From Mesobaculum littorinae (GTDB taxonomy: Bacteria > Pseudomonadota > Alphaproteobacteria > Rhodobacterales > Rhodobacteraceae), in the NCBI RefSeq assembly GCF_004011175.1, contig NZ_RQXX01000003.1:310001-374000 (forward strand): a DNA stretch of 64,000 nt, in the 5' to 3' direction. Made by a program: the position numbers and the translations under genes. How positions within the stretch are numbered: position 1 is the stretch's first letter; each line of letters begins with the position of its first letter. The notes under the pieces were generated by a model. It was not told the DNA's origin. It saw only the letters and a program-made list of their open reading frames with translations, and did no database searches. Of this stretch, positions 35,864 to 45,289 are shown in pieces.

Positions 35864-38218
35864 TTACAGTCTCAGGTCCAGCCCGGACGAGCCAAGCGTG
35901 TCGGCACGCCGCATGGCCGGGGTGGTCGGGGTATCTTGCGTTTCGCCGTCGCGGGCCGTGTCGGCGCCCGGCCGGGCGTCCGGATCATCCCCGCGGCCGA
36001 AGCTGATATCGACATCGGCGAATCCATTCCCTTGCAGGTCCAGTGCCAGCGCCTCGGCATGGCGGCGGGCCAGCGACAGGCTGGCGTCCTGATCAGCCCT
36101 GATATCGACCGAAAGCCCGGTTTCGGCGGCGGTCATCACGATGCGCAGACGTCCCATATCTTCGAGCATCACCTCGATCTCGACCGGGCCGGCCCCCATG
36201 CCCTGTGCGGCATCGAGGATCTGTCGGCTGACGGCCTGCGGCAGCGGGGGCGCCGTCGGTGCCTGCACCGGCCGCGCCGCGTCCGCGGGGGTCGGCGCCT
36301 GCGGTCCGCCGCTGGCCTGAACGAGCGCCTCGGGCGCCGAGGCCCCCACGGCCCGCTCGCCCATCGCCGGCAGGGCGTCTGCGTCGGTCATCCCGATCAC
36401 GGGCGCGGTAGCGTCAGGCATCGCGAAGGCGGTGAGCGCCGAGGCCGGCGTCGAGGCGGGACCGAGGGGATCGTGAGGGGCGGTCGCCGTGGCCCCGGAC
36501 GTGCGCCCTGCGACCATCGCATCGACGTCTGCGCGTAGGGGTCCCTCGTCGCGAGCACGTGCCGTCGCTGTCGCACGCCGTGCCCCGGGCCCGTCGGTCA
36601 CGGCATCGGCACGCGGCGCGGCACCGGCGGAGGCGATCACCATGCGCGCGTCCACGTCCGGCCCCGAAGGGGTGTTTCGGGCGATCGACCGGATCACCTG
36701 CTGGTCGGACCGGCTGTCAGCCTCCGATGCTGGCACGATGCCGGCGGGATGGTTCGGAGAAGGCGCACCGACGGTGGCCCCGCTCTGCCGCATCTCGACC
36801 ACGCCGCTTGCGCCTTCGGGCCGCACGGGTCTGGTGGCCGTGTTGCCCCCCAGCTCGACCTGGTCGTCGTTCGGCTGCGGCTGAGCACCGGTTTGGCCGT
36901 CAGGTTCTGCTGTCCCGGCAACCGCTGAACCACGAAGGGTGGCTGCGGCACCTTGCGGAGCCATGGTCACGATTCGAATGGCCTCGTCCGGTGTCGGCGC
37001 AGACCTTGCTTTTGCGGGCAAAGCCTCGGTTTCAGCCTGGGCGATTGCCTGCGTCGGGCCAGCAGCCCGCTCCGAAGACAGCAGAGGTGATGCCGCCTCG
37101 GCGGAAGGCCCGGTAGGGTTCGCGCGGGCGATGGACGGAGCCGCCGGGGGCTCGGGGCGGTCAGTCGTCGAAACCCTCTGCCCAGCCTCCAGAATCGCGC
37201 CGCTTCGAACGGCCAGATCCGCCGGTCGAGTCGGTGCCTGTTCCGAAGACTGCAGGGTTTCGCCGGCGGTCCCGGCCTGCCCCGCCCGATCGGGGGTCGT
37301 AGCGATGATGGCGCCATCCACGCCGCGTGTGGTCATGTCCGGCCGCGCTGCAGCCTCCGGCGTGCCGCGCACGGCAAGGACGTTCTCGGCCGCATCCCCC
37401 TGCGAAGGTGCCGGGATGGCTGGACCACGCGGGCCGGCCCCTTCGCCTGCCATCACGACGCGTTCGAGGGTGCGATCAACCCGGGCGCCCGCTTGCGAGC
37501 CCGCGACCTTCTGCGCGTCGGTTGGGGGTAGTCCCGCCAGGACATCACGCGCGATGCCCGCCTCCGAAGCCGCCCGTTTCGGGACCGGTGGCACGGATGC
37601 CGGGCCTGTGGGGCCTTCGGGGCGGGCGCCCAGCGCCTCGGACGTCGCCAGGGCGGCGTTCCGGGCGCCGAAACTCAGGGACAGCGGGACCATGCCCACG
37701 CCGGGCGCGGTGCCGGAGCGTTTCTTGCCCGGCGCCTGGTCCTTCGCGGCGCCCTCACCATCCCGGGATGCCGGGGCCGACGTGACCGGGGCGCCCGCAT
37801 CGGCGGCGAGGCGCGGATGGTCCGCATCCCGCCCGGCGGCATGCCCGTCCTCAGGCGTGTCGCCAGCCGCATCCCCGACCTCCGGGCCGTCGCCATCCAT
37901 CACGAACCTGGTGTCCTGCTCGTCGCCTTCGACCGCACCGGTCCCCTCATCGCCGATCACGTCCGGCTCCGGGCCCACGACGGTCGCCTCGTCCGGGGTT
38001 TGCGCGTCGGTGCCGAGGTCCTGCGGCGCCGCGGGCGCCGGGGTGTCACCACCCTCTGTCGCGCCATCGTCCATCAGGGCGGCGAAGTCGCGCCCGCTAC
38101 CGGTGTCCGAAGACCGCATGGCGCCGCCCATGGGCATGCCCGCCGCGGTGCCGGGCCGGGCGTGCAGGGCGCTGCCACGGTCGACCGGGCCAGTGGAAAG
38201 GAAATTGGGTGCTGACAT
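35864..38218 (-). CDS. fliK: Flagellar hook-length control protein FliK
   Basis: This 784-residue protein is long, with a low-complexity Ala/Pro/Gly/Asp-rich body of about 600 residues and a globular C-terminus (GPVEIEVMLEDMGRLRIVMTA) of the hook-length control type. It measures hook length and switches export specificity through FlhB. It is followed by flgD. It is divergent from the flgJ-like gene. Confidence 0.88.
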   Translation of the reverse strand: MSAPNFLSTGPVDRGSALHARPGTAAGMPMGGAMRSSDTGSGRDFAALMDDGATEGGDTPAPAAPQDLGTDAQTPDEATVVGPEPDVIGDEGTGAVEGDEQDTRFVMDGDGPEVGDAAGDTPEDGHAAGRDADHPRLAADAGAPVTSAPASRDGEGAAKDQAPGKKRSGTAPGVGMVPLSLSFGARNAALATSEALGARPEGPTGPASVPPVPKRAASEAGIARDVLAGLPPTDAQKVAGSQAGARVDRTLERVVMAGEGAGPRGPAIPAPSQGDAAENVLAVRGTPEAAARPDMTTRGVDGAIIATTPDRAGQAGTAGETLQSSEQAPTRPADLAVRSGAILEAGQRVSTTDRPEPPAAPSIARANPTGPSAEAASPLLSSERAAGPTQAIAQAETEALPAKARSAPTPDEAIRIVTMAPQGAAATLRGSAVAGTAEPDGQTGAQPQPNDDQVELGGNTATRPVRPEGASGVVEMRQSGATVGAPSPNHPAGIVPASEADSRSDQQVIRSIARNTPSGPDVDARMVIASAGAAPRADAVTDGPGARRATATARARDEGPLRADVDAMVAGRTSGATATAPHDPLGPASTPASALTAFAMPDATAPVIGMTDADALPAMGERAVGASAPEALVQASGGPQAPTPADAARPVQAPTAPPLPQAVSRQILDAAQGMGAGPVEIEVMLEDMGRLRIVMTAAETGLSVDIRADQDASLSLARRHAEALALDLQGNGFADVDISFGRGDDPDARPGADTARDGETQDTPTTPAMRRADTLGSSGLDLRL

Positions 38219-38261
38219 GTGCCGGGTCCTCCAAGCCGGTCGCAGTCATCTCAGGCCGGGA

Positions 38262-38276
38262 TTACCGAATCTTTAC
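38262..38276. promoter_or_regulatory. Weak CtrA-like site between fliK and flgJ
   Basis: TTAC-N7-TTAC lies between two divergent flagellar genes. It differs from the CtrA consensus TTAA-N7-TTAA at the last base of each half. Confidence 0.3.
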
Positions 38277-38321
38277 TGCGCTGCGCTTTTTTCATGGCAG
38301 ACCAGCCAGAAGGAATACCGG

Positions 38322-38627
38322 ATGGACCGCCCCCCTATCGCCGCCTTCACGGGCCCGCCAATGCCGCAAGCCGCGCCAGCCGGCCGGCCGCCGTCGGACG
38401 ACCATCCCGCGCTGCGCAGCGCGGCCGAAGCGTTGGAAACCCAGTTCCTGACCGAGATGCTCAAGGCCGCGGGCCTGGGCGAAACGCCCGAGTCCTTCGG
38501 CGGCGGCGCGGGGGAATCCCAGTTCGCGTCCTTCCTGCGGCAGGAACAGGCCGAGCGAATCGTTCAGGCCGGCGGCATCGGGTTGGCCGAATCGATCTTT
38601 GCCTCGCTGGCGGAGCGCGCGGGATGA
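38322..38627 (+). CDS. flgJ: FlgJ-type rod-binding protein (no muramidase domain)
   Basis: This 101-residue protein matches only the N-terminal rod-binding domain of FlgJ (ALETQFLTEMLKAAGLGETPESFGGGAGESQFASFLRQEQA). The peptidoglycan hydrolase domain of enteric FlgJ is absent; a separate SltF-like enzyme at 52905-53636 would supply it. The ATG at 38322 has an AAGGA nearby. Its stop overlaps the next gene by four bases. Confidence 0.88.
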   Translation: MDRPPIAAFTGPPMPQAAPAGRPPSDDHPALRSAAEALETQFLTEMLKAAGLGETPESFGGGAGESQFASFLRQEQAERIVQAGGIGLAESIFASLAERAG

Positions 38628-38971
38628 GCGTGGTCACCCGTCTTGAACGGCTCTTGGAGAAAGAGCGTGTCGCGCTGGTTTCGGGACGATTGCGCGACCT
38701 GCCCGCCCTGCTCGAGCAGAAAGAGCGACTGCTTGCCGGCGTCGCCGAAGCGATGACCGAGGGCACGGAGGATGCCGAGCGGCTGCGCCGCGTCACCAGC
38801 GCGGCGGCACGCAACGCCGAGCTTTCCGGCGCCGTCATGGCCGGACTGAAAAGCGTCCGTGACCGGCTGGCGGACGTGCGCGAAGGCAGCCGCTGCGGAA
38901 CCTACGGCGCCGACGGCGCCCGCCACGCCATCGGCGCGATTCCCGGGCGCAGCCTGCACCGGCGCGCCTGA
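38624..38971 (+). CDS. FlgN-like flagellar export chaperone (putative)
   Basis: This 115-residue helical protein overlaps flgJ by ATGA. Its sequence (LERLLEKERVALVSGRLRDLPALLEQKERLLAGV) fits the FlgN pattern of a helical bundle that holds hook-filament junction proteins before export. The last 25 residues look unlike the family. The family call is tentative. Confidence 0.65.
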   Translation: MSVVTRLERLLEKERVALVSGRLRDLPALLEQKERLLAGVAEAMTEGTEDAERLRRVTSAAARNAELSGAVMAGLKSVRDRLADVREGSRCGTYGADGARHAIGAIPGRSLHRRA

Positions 38972-39338
38972 CGGGCCCGCCGGACGCACATCCCGGACCC
39001 CGGGACGCATTCATTCCACGCGCCAAGGCCTCGCCCGCCCCCCCCGCCGGGGCGGCGAGAGGTCCCCCCCACACCGATCCCAATCAGATCATGAAACCTC
39101 ACGCGCCCCCCAGCGCCCTGCAGGCCCTTAACCATGGGGTAATTTCAAATGCCGCGAACTGGGTGGGTGTGCATTAGGAAAAACTTAGGCGCGCCGAGGC
39201 AAAAGTGCGCCTCGTATCCATCACGGAGACGCGGCCCCCCGACACGGACGGGCCATAGGTCAGAAGGGCCTTTCACGCTGCCGGAAGCGGCAGTGCAAAC
39301 ACCTGGGCGCAAAAGCGCCACCAAACAAGGAACCTTCC
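38972..39338 (+). promoter_or_regulatory. Flagellin promoter and 5' leader
   Basis: The region contains the CtrA half-site TTAACCAT at 39128-39135. Two small perfect hairpins lie in the presumed leader: CTGCCG-GAAG-CGGCAG (39278-39293) and GGCGC-AAAA-GCGCC (39306-39319). An AAGGAA ribosome site sits six bases before the flagellin ATG. FlbT binds the flagellin leader in Caulobacter, so these hairpins are a plausible target; that is inference. Confidence 0.6.
39128..39135 (+). promoter_or_regulatory. CtrA half-site upstream of flagellin
   Basis: TTAACCAT is the usual alphaproteobacterial CtrA half-site and lies about 200 bases before the flagellin start. Control of flagella by CtrA is known in Rhodobacterales. 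Confidence 0.55.
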
Positions 39339-40556
39339 ATGTCCAGCATTCTGACCAACAACGGCGCGATGGTCGCGCTGCAGACCCTGAAAAGCATCAA
39401 CGGACAACTCGCCGACACCCAGTCGCAGATCTCGACTGGTAAAAGCGTCGCCACGGCCAAGGACAACTCGGCCGTCTGGGCGATTTCGAAAGTCATGGAA
39501 TCCGACGTCAAAGGCTTCAAGGCGATCTCGGACTCTCTGTCGCTGGGTGAAAGCACCGTCGCCGTGGCCCGTCAGGCCTCGGAAACGGTGACCGACCTGC
39601 TGACCGAGATGAAGGGCAAGATCGTCGCGGCGCAGGAATCCAACGTCGACCGTGGCAAGCTGAACGACGACGTCACCGCCCTGCGCGACCAGATCTCGTC
39701 GGTCGTCGGTGCCGCCCAGTTCAACGGCCTGAACCTTGTCAGCGGCAACAGCGGCGATATCGAGGTTCTGTCCTCGCTCGACCGCGATGCCACCGGCAAC
39801 GTCGCGTCCTCCACGATCACCGTGGCCGAACAGGACCTTTCGATCGGCGGCTACACCGCGAATGACGTCTTCGCGGCTGGCGCCGGCGGCGCCACCGTGT
39901 CGGGCAACGCCGACACCTTCACCATGTCGATCGACGACGGCGGCGCCGACGAGATCGTCATTCAGGACGGCGGCACCGCCTGGGCCGCCGGTGACAGCGT
40001 CAGCCTGAACATCGGCGATCAGTCGGTCACCTACACGGTCACCGATTCCGACCTTGCCGGCACCACCACGACCGCCGACTCGGTTGCCCTGGGCCTGAAG
40101 AACAAGATCGACGCCCTGGGCATCGACGGGCTCGACGTGACCTACGACAGCGCCACGCCGGGCGGTCTGTCCTTCGACAACGGCACCGGCAACGACCTTG
40201 CCGTGACCGGCAGCTTCGCGAATGCCGGATCGGGCGGGCTGGGTGCGCTGTCGTCGATCAACGTCTCGACCGGCGCCGGTGCGCAGTCGGCGCTGGCGCA
40301 AATCGACTCGCTGATCAGCACCGCTGTCGACGCGTCCTCGGCCTTCGGTTCTGTGCAGGGCCGGATCGAGACGCAGTCGGACTTCATCGGCAAGCTGACC
40401 GACTCGCTCAAGTCCGGCATCGGCTCGATGGTCGATGCCGACATGGAAGAGACCTCGGCCCGTCTGCAGGCTCTGCAGGTGCAGCAGCAGCTGGGCACCC
40501 AGTCGCTGTCGATCGCCAACCAGGCGCCGCAGTCGGTCCTGTCGCTCTTCCGGTAA
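39339..40556 (+). CDS. fliC: Flagellin
   Basis: This 405-residue filament subunit has the conserved N-terminus (SSILTNNGAMVALQTLKSINGQLADTQSQISTGKSVATAKDN) and C-terminus (QQQLGTQSLSIANQAPQSVLSLFR), which form the helical core. The variable, Gly/Asp/Thr-rich centre (about 150-300) faces outward. It is followed by flaF and flbT, its usual alphaproteobacterial regulators. Confidence 0.96.
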   Translation: MSSILTNNGAMVALQTLKSINGQLADTQSQISTGKSVATAKDNSAVWAISKVMESDVKGFKAISDSLSLGESTVAVARQASETVTDLLTEMKGKIVAAQESNVDRGKLNDDVTALRDQISSVVGAAQFNGLNLVSGNSGDIEVLSSLDRDATGNVASSTITVAEQDLSIGGYTANDVFAAGAGGATVSGNADTFTMSIDDGGADEIVIQDGGTAWAAGDSVSLNIGDQSVTYTVTDSDLAGTTTTADSVALGLKNKIDALGIDGLDVTYDSATPGGLSFDNGTGNDLAVTGSFANAGSGGLGALSSINVSTGAGAQSALAQIDSLISTAVDASSAFGSVQGRIETQSDFIGKLTDSLKSGIGSMVDADMEETSARLQALQVQQQLGTQSLSIANQAPQSVLSLFR

Positions 40557-40567
40557 GCAAACCCGGT

Positions 40568-40598
40568 GGGGGCGCCCTGAACGGGCGCCCCCGTCTTC
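40568..40598 (+). terminator. Hairpin after flagellin gene
   Basis: GGGGGCGCCC-TGAAC-GGGCGCCCCC is a perfect 10-base stem placed 12 bases after the flagellin stop. The following GTCTTCC is only weakly T-rich, so it may end transcription partly or stabilise the flagellin mRNA 3' end ahead of flaF. Confidence 0.65.
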
Positions 40599-40651
40599 CA
40601 CCGTCATGACTATTGCGGCCCAGACCGCACCCGTCTCGAAAAGGACAAGAC

Positions 40652-41014
40652 GTGAACGCTTACCATCAGGCCCAAACCGCCTATGCCCCGGCAACGGCAC
40701 CCGTCCGCACCGACCGCAGTGTCGAATACGAGGCCATCGCCCGCATCACCCGGCACATCAAGCAAGCCGACGAAAACCGGTCGCTGGTGACAGCGCTGCA
40801 CGAAAACCGCCGCCTCTGGACGATTCTGGCGGTCGACGTGGCTGGCAATGACAATGCCCTGCCCGAAGCGCTGCGCGCACAACTCTTCTACCTTGCCGAG
40901 TTCACGTTCCAGCATACCAGCAAGGTCATCGCCGGCAAAGCCGACCGCGACGTTCTTATCGAAATCAACACCGCCGTCATGAAAGGCCTGCGCAGCGCCA
41001 AGGAGGCGGCATGA
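40652..41014 (+). CDS. flaF: Flagellar biosynthesis regulator FlaF
   Basis: This 120-residue protein starts at the GTG at 40652 with AAGGA upstream (NAYHQAQTAYAPATAPVRTDRSVEYEAIARITRHI). FlaF helps flagellin synthesis or secretion and works against FlbT in Caulobacter and Brucella. It overlaps flbT by four bases. Confidence 0.93.
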   Translation: MNAYHQAQTAYAPATAPVRTDRSVEYEAIARITRHIKQADENRSLVTALHENRRLWTILAVDVAGNDNALPEALRAQLFYLAEFTFQHTSKVIAGKADRDVLIEINTAVMKGLRSAKEAA

Positions 41015-41415
41015 GCGGCCTTGTCCTGAAGCTCGCCCCGAAGGAGCGGGTGCTGATCAACGGCGCTGTCATCGAGAACGGCGACCGCCGCGGGCGGCTC
41101 AACATCGTGACGCCGGGGGCGAACATCCTGCGCCTGCGCGACGCGCTGCATCCCGAAGAGGCGACGACCCCGGTGCGGCGGGTCTGCTACATCGCCCAGC
41201 TCGTCCTGTCCGGCGACGTGCCCCCGTGCGAGGCGAAGCGGCAGCTTCTCTCCGGCATCGAACAGCTGTCCTGCGTCCTGCGCGACCCCGACAGCCGCGA
41301 ATGCCTGACCCGCGCGACCGACGCGGTGCTGGAAGGCCAGCATTACTACGCGCTGAAAGCCCTGCGTGCGCTGCTGCCGCGGGAAGACCGGCTGATGGCC
41401 GTTCCGTCGGCATGA
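41011..41415 (+). CDS. flbT: Flagellin post-transcriptional repressor FlbT
   Basis: This 134-residue protein has the FlbT core (LKLAPKERVLINGAVIENGDRR...). It binds flagellin mRNA leader sequence and shortens its life until the hook is done, as known in Caulobacter. It overlaps flaF and the next gene by four bases each, so the trio is translated together. Confidence 0.94.
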   Translation: MSGLVLKLAPKERVLINGAVIENGDRRGRLNIVTPGANILRLRDALHPEEATTPVRRVCYIAQLVLSGDVPPCEAKRQLLSGIEQLSCVLRDPDSRECLTRATDAVLEGQHYYALKALRALLPREDRLMAVPSA

Positions 41416-42206
41416 GCTTCCGGCCGGTCGTGCCCCTGCCGGGTCATGCCGGCTGGGCCTTTCTCAAGCGCACGCGCCCCGCGCAACAGGAGGCGTTCCA
41501 ACAGACCGGGCAGGTGAAACGCCTGTCCGATCATTTCACCGAGTCCATCTCCAAGGTGACCTCGGTCGAGGATCTGATGTCCGACCGCCGCCTGCGCGAG
41601 GTAGCATTGGGCGCCTTCGGGCTGAAGGACGACATCGACAGCCACTACTTCGTCAAGCAGATCCTGTCGTCCAACACCCGCGAGGACGGGTCGCTGGCCA
41701 ACAAGATGTCGGACAAGCGCTATCTCGCCATGGCGCGGGCCTTCGGTTTCGGCGACCTGGGTGGTCCGCGGACCGGCGATACCGGCTTTGCCCGGCGCAT
41801 CCTGGACCAGTATCACGATCGCGAGTTCGAGGCCGCCATCGGCGAAAGCGACCCGAACATGCGGCTGGTGCTCGGGCTGAACCGGGACCTGGGCGATGTC
41901 GTCAAACGCTCGGACAACACGAATGCGAACTGGTACGCGGTGATGGCCAACCCGCCGCTTCGGCAGGTGTTCGAAACCGCCCTGGGCCTGCCCAAGGCCT
42001 TCGGCACCCTCGACCTTGACCGGCAGCTCTCGACCTTCCGGGACCGGGCCGAGGCGCAGTTCGGCGTGCGCGAGATCGCGGATTTCAACAATGACGAGAT
42101 GCAGTCGAAGCTGGTGACGCGCTTCCTTGCCATGGCCGATCTGCAGGCGGGGACGACGCGGGGCATGACCGGAGCCTCGATCGCGCTGACGCTTCTGGGC
42201 GGCTGA
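41412..42206 (+). CDS. DUF1217 flagellar protein
   Basis: This 264-residue helical protein starts at the ATG overlapping the flbT stop. It carries the DUF1217 pattern (LMSDRRLREVALGAFGLKDDIDSHYFVKQILSS), a family found only in alphaproteobacterial flagellar loci. The molecular role is not settled; a part in rod or hook assembly has been proposed for relatives. Confidence 0.82.
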   Translation: MSFRPVVPLPGHAGWAFLKRTRPAQQEAFQQTGQVKRLSDHFTESISKVTSVEDLMSDRRLREVALGAFGLKDDIDSHYFVKQILSSNTREDGSLANKMSDKRYLAMARAFGFGDLGGPRTGDTGFARRILDQYHDREFEAAIGESDPNMRLVLGLNRDLGDVVKRSDNTNANWYAVMANPPLRQVFETALGLPKAFGTLDLDRQLSTFRDRAEAQFGVREIADFNNDEMQSKLVTRFLAMADLQAGTTRGMTGASIALTLLGG

Positions 42207-42452
42207 CCAAGGCCGCCCTCGCATCCCGTCACCGAGTTGGGCCACCGCGTCTCGCCCATGCAAGACGCCTCCCGCATCCCGCCACTGCACTACGACCGCA
42301 GCGAAGCGGCTACCGTCCAAAGGTGCCCGGCCGATCCTGCTCAGGCGAACGACGCCGGGCAGACCGCGACGGATCGGGGCGGCGCGTCGCCTCGGGCCTC
42401 CTCAGGCAGGAACGCGCGGCAGCGCGCTTTTCGGCTGACCGCCCGCCGCGTC

Positions 42453-43805
42453 TTACCGGCCGCCGCGTCCGGGGCGCGCCCGGGGCATGCAGCCGGCCAG
42501 CGCGACAAAGCTCGCCTTGGTATCCTTGGCCTCGCGGCGGCCGACGAAGGCATCGAGCTTGGGCCACGCCTCGATCGCGCGGTCCACCATCGGGTCTGAT
42601 CCGCTGGAATAGAGACCTGCCTGCACCATCATCTCGGCCCGGGCATAGGCCCCCATCAGGCGGCGCGCCTCCTCGATCAGCGTATTCTCGGGGTCGCTCG
42701 CGGCCTGCGGCAACGACCGCGACACCGAGCGAAGCACGTCGATGGCCGGGAATCGCCCCCGCTCGGCGATCTGGCGGTCCAGCACCACGTGCCCGTCAAG
42801 CACCCCCCGCAGCGCATCGGCGACGGGTTCCTCCATGTCCGACCCTGCCACCAGAACGGTGAAGAGCGCGGTGATATCCCCCGTGCCCCCCTCTTCCCCC
42901 GGGCCCGCGCGTTCGCACAGCCCCGCGATCATGCCCATGGTCGAGGGAGGGAACCCGCGCAGGCTGGCAGGTTCGCCCGTGGCCAGCGCGATCTCGCGAT
43001 GTGCCTCGGCCATGCGCGTGACCGAATCGGCCAGCAACAGCACGTGCCGGCCGGAATCCCGGAAATGCTCGGCGACTGTCATCGCCGCACGGGCGCAACG
43101 CCGCCGCAGCGCCGCCGAGCGATCCGACGTCGCCACAACCAGGACCGTGCGCGCCATGCCCTGCGGCCCGAGGATGCGTTCGATGAATTCGCGCACCTCG
43201 CGCCCGCGTTCCCCGATCAGCGCGATCACCACCACGTCGGCCTGAACCCCCTGCGCGAGCAGGGCAAGCAACGTCGACTTGCCGACGCCGGAGCCCGCGA
43301 AAAGGCCCAGACGCTGGCCTCGGACGATGGGCAGCAGGGTGTTGAACACCGACAGCCCGGTTTCCAGACGCTCGCCCAGCTCGCGCCGCCGTGTGGGGTT
43401 CAGCGGCGCGCCGCTCAACGATCGCGGCGTATCGCCGGGCAACAGGGGCGCACCGTCGAGCGGCACGCCATAGGGATCCACGACGCGCCCCAGCCAGCTG
43501 TCGTCCGGGGCGATGCGCACCGGGCCCAGCAGGGTTGCCGGCCGCCCGATCGCCAGCCCCTCGGCCGGGCCCTCGGGCAGAACCGCCAGCGTGTCGGCGC
43601 CCAGTTGCAGCACCTCGCCGCGCAGGGGCTCTTGCCCGGCGCTGTCGCGCGCGGGGCCGAAGCGCACAAGATCGCCCAGCCGCGCAACCTCGGACAGGCC
43701 CGCGACGCGAATCATGCCGCCCTCGATCGCGGCCACGCGCCCGGTGGGACGCACGACCTGGGTTTCGGCGATCACGGCGCCGATCCGTTCCAATCCTATC
43801 GACAT
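42453..43805 (-). CDS. fliI: Flagellar export ATPase FliI
   Basis: This 450-residue ATPase is related to the F1 beta subunit. Walker A is GLFAGSGVGKST; Walker B follows in VLLLADSVTRMAEAHREIAL. It energises export with FliH and FliJ. The ATG at 43805 (MSIGLERIGAVI) is chosen over an implausible upstream start at 44006, which would run into flgB. It is divergent from flgB. Confidence 0.95.
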   Translation of the reverse strand: MSIGLERIGAVIAETQVVRPTGRVAAIEGGMIRVAGLSEVARLGDLVRFGPARDSAGQEPLRGEVLQLGADTLAVLPEGPAEGLAIGRPATLLGPVRIAPDDSWLGRVVDPYGVPLDGAPLLPGDTPRSLSGAPLNPTRRRELGERLETGLSVFNTLLPIVRGQRLGLFAGSGVGKSTLLALLAQGVQADVVVIALIGERGREVREFIERILGPQGMARTVLVVATSDRSAALRRRCARAAMTVAEHFRDSGRHVLLLADSVTRMAEAHREIALATGEPASLRGFPPSTMGMIAGLCERAGPGEEGGTGDITALFTVLVAGSDMEEPVADALRGVLDGHVVLDRQIAERGRFPAIDVLRSVSRSLPQAASDPENTLIEEARRLMGAYARAEMMVQAGLYSSGSDPMVDRAIEAWPKLDAFVGRREAKDTKASFVALAGCMPRARPGRGGR

Positions 43806-43893
43806 TCCCGCTCTCCGGTCTGGGTATGGCCAACGCTTTGTAAAGGAATGGCCCTTAAGCCTTCGTCTACATGATCGAGGGAGAAGCCCGCCG

Positions 43894-44292
43894 GTGTTCG
43901 AAAAACTCGAAGTCCTGAATATAGCCTCGTCGATGGCCCGCCATGCGGGACAGCGGCAGTCCATGATCGCGCGCAACGTCGCCAACGCGGACACGCCCGG
44001 GTTCAAGGCGACCGACCTGACGCCCTTTGCCGATCTCTACCGCGACACCGCGGGCGGGACCGCCCTGCGCGCCACGCGCGAGGGGCACCTGCACGGCACC
44101 ACGGGCGCGGGCGGCCTAAGTCGCGCCGACAGCGTGATGACCACGGACCAGGCGGCGCCCAACGGCAACACCGTGTCGCTGGAATCGGAAATCATGCGTG
44201 GCGTCGAAACCCGGCACCAGCACGATACCGCGCTCTCCATCTACCAGAAATCCCTCGACATCCTGCGCATCAGCCTCGGCCGCGGCCGCTAG
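43894..44292 (+). CDS. flgB: Proximal rod protein FlgB
   Basis: This 132-residue rod protein has the N-terminal segment ARHAGQRQSMIARNVANADTPGFK, shared by rod and hook proteins, and a helical C-terminus. The start is GTG at 43894. It opens the plus-strand rod operon flgB-flgC-fliE-fliQ-flgF-flgG-flgA-flgH-fliL. Confidence 0.94.
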   Translation: MFEKLEVLNIASSMARHAGQRQSMIARNVANADTPGFKATDLTPFADLYRDTAGGTALRATREGHLHGTTGAGGLSRADSVMTTDQAAPNGNTVSLESEIMRGVETRHQHDTALSIYQKSLDILRISLGRGR

Positions 44293-44303
44293 GAGCCCTT
44301 GCC

Positions 44304-44696
44304 ATGAACGATATCCTCTCCTCCCTCTCCACCGCCGCCAGCGGCATGAAGGCCCAGGGCGCCCGCCTGCGCTACGTGTCCGAGAACATCGCCAACGCCG
44401 ACACGCCCGGCTACCGCCGCAAGATCGCCCCGTTCGAAGCCGCCGTAGAGGCCGGCCGCGATACGGGCGAGGTGCGGATCGGCGCGCTTCAGCTTGACCA
44501 GACGGCGCTGCCCAAGGTGTTCGACCCGGCCCATCCCATGGCCGACGGCACCGGACATTACGAGGCCTCGAACGTCGACATCATGATCGAGCTTGCCGAC
44601 GCCCGCGAGGCGCAGCGCAGCTACGAGGCCAACCTCAAGATGTTCGACCAGACCCGCCAGATGACACAGGGCCTGCTGGCCCTCCTGAAACGCTAA
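44304..44696 (+). CDS. flgC: Proximal rod protein FlgC
   Basis: This 130-residue rod protein has SGMKAQGARLRYVSENIANADTPGYRRK near the N-terminus and the conserved end (VDIMIELADAREAQRSYEANLKMFDQ). It builds the proximal rod with FlgB and FlgF. Confidence 0.96.
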   Translation: MNDILSSLSTAASGMKAQGARLRYVSENIANADTPGYRRKIAPFEAAVEAGRDTGEVRIGALQLDQTALPKVFDPAHPMADGTGHYEASNVDIMIELADAREAQRSYEANLKMFDQTRQMTQGLLALLKR

Positions 44697-44719
44697 CCTT
44701 TCCAGACGGAGACCCCAGA

Positions 44720-45007
44720 ATGGACGTCAAATCCGCCTTCGCCGCGCAGGCCTACGCCGCCCAGCGCCCCGCCACCGAAGCCGACCCCGCCCATCGCGGC
44801 GGCGCAGCCTTTGCCGAGGTCGCGCGCGACTTCATGGCCACGATGCAATCGGCCGAAGACACCGCCAAGACCTCGATGGTCGGCGGCGGCGACCCGCACC
44901 AGCTGGTCCGCGCCCTGGCCGAAACCGAGCTGGCCGTCGAAACCGCCGTGACGGTGCGCGACAAGGTGGTCGAGGCCTATCAGGAAATCCTGCGGATGCC
45001 GGTCTGA
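44720..45007 (+). CDS. fliE: Hook-basal body protein FliE
   Basis: This 95-residue helical protein matches FliE over its C-terminal half (VGGGDPHQLVRALAETELAVETAVTVRDKVVEAYQEILRMPV). FliE links the MS-ring to the rod. The gene lies between flgC and fliQ. Confidence 0.92.
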   Translation: MDVKSAFAAQAYAAQRPATEADPAHRGGAAFAEVARDFMATMQSAEDTAKTSMVGGGDPHQLVRALAETELAVETAVTVRDKVVEAYQEILRMPV

Positions 45008-45016
45008 GGCCGGGCC

Positions 45017-45286
45017 ATGCTGAATGAGGTGATGTTTTACGATACGCTGCGTCAGGCGCTCTGGATCGGGGTGATCATCTCCACCCCGATCCTGGCCGTT
45101 GCCCTTGTCGCCGGCGTCGTCGTCGGGCTGTTCCAGGCGCTCACCTCGATCCAGGAAATGACGCTGACCTTCGTGCCGAAGCTTCTGGGCATCCTCGCGG
45201 TATTCTGGGTGTCGATGGGTTTCATGACCGAGACGCTGACCGACTTCTTCGACTCCAGCATCGTTCCGCTAATCGCAGGGTTCTGA
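45017..45286 (+). CDS. fliQ: Flagellar export gate protein FliQ
   Basis: This 89-residue protein with two TM helices has the FliQ pattern (LRQALWIGVIISTPILAVALVAGVVVGLFQALTSIQEMTLTFVPKL). It forms the export gate with FliP and FliR in the inner membrane at the basal body. Confidence 0.96.
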   Translation: MLNEVMFYDTLRQALWIGVIISTPILAVALVAGVVVGLFQALTSIQEMTLTFVPKLLGILAVFWVSMGFMTETLTDFFDSSIVPLIAGF

Positions 45287-45289
45287 GAC

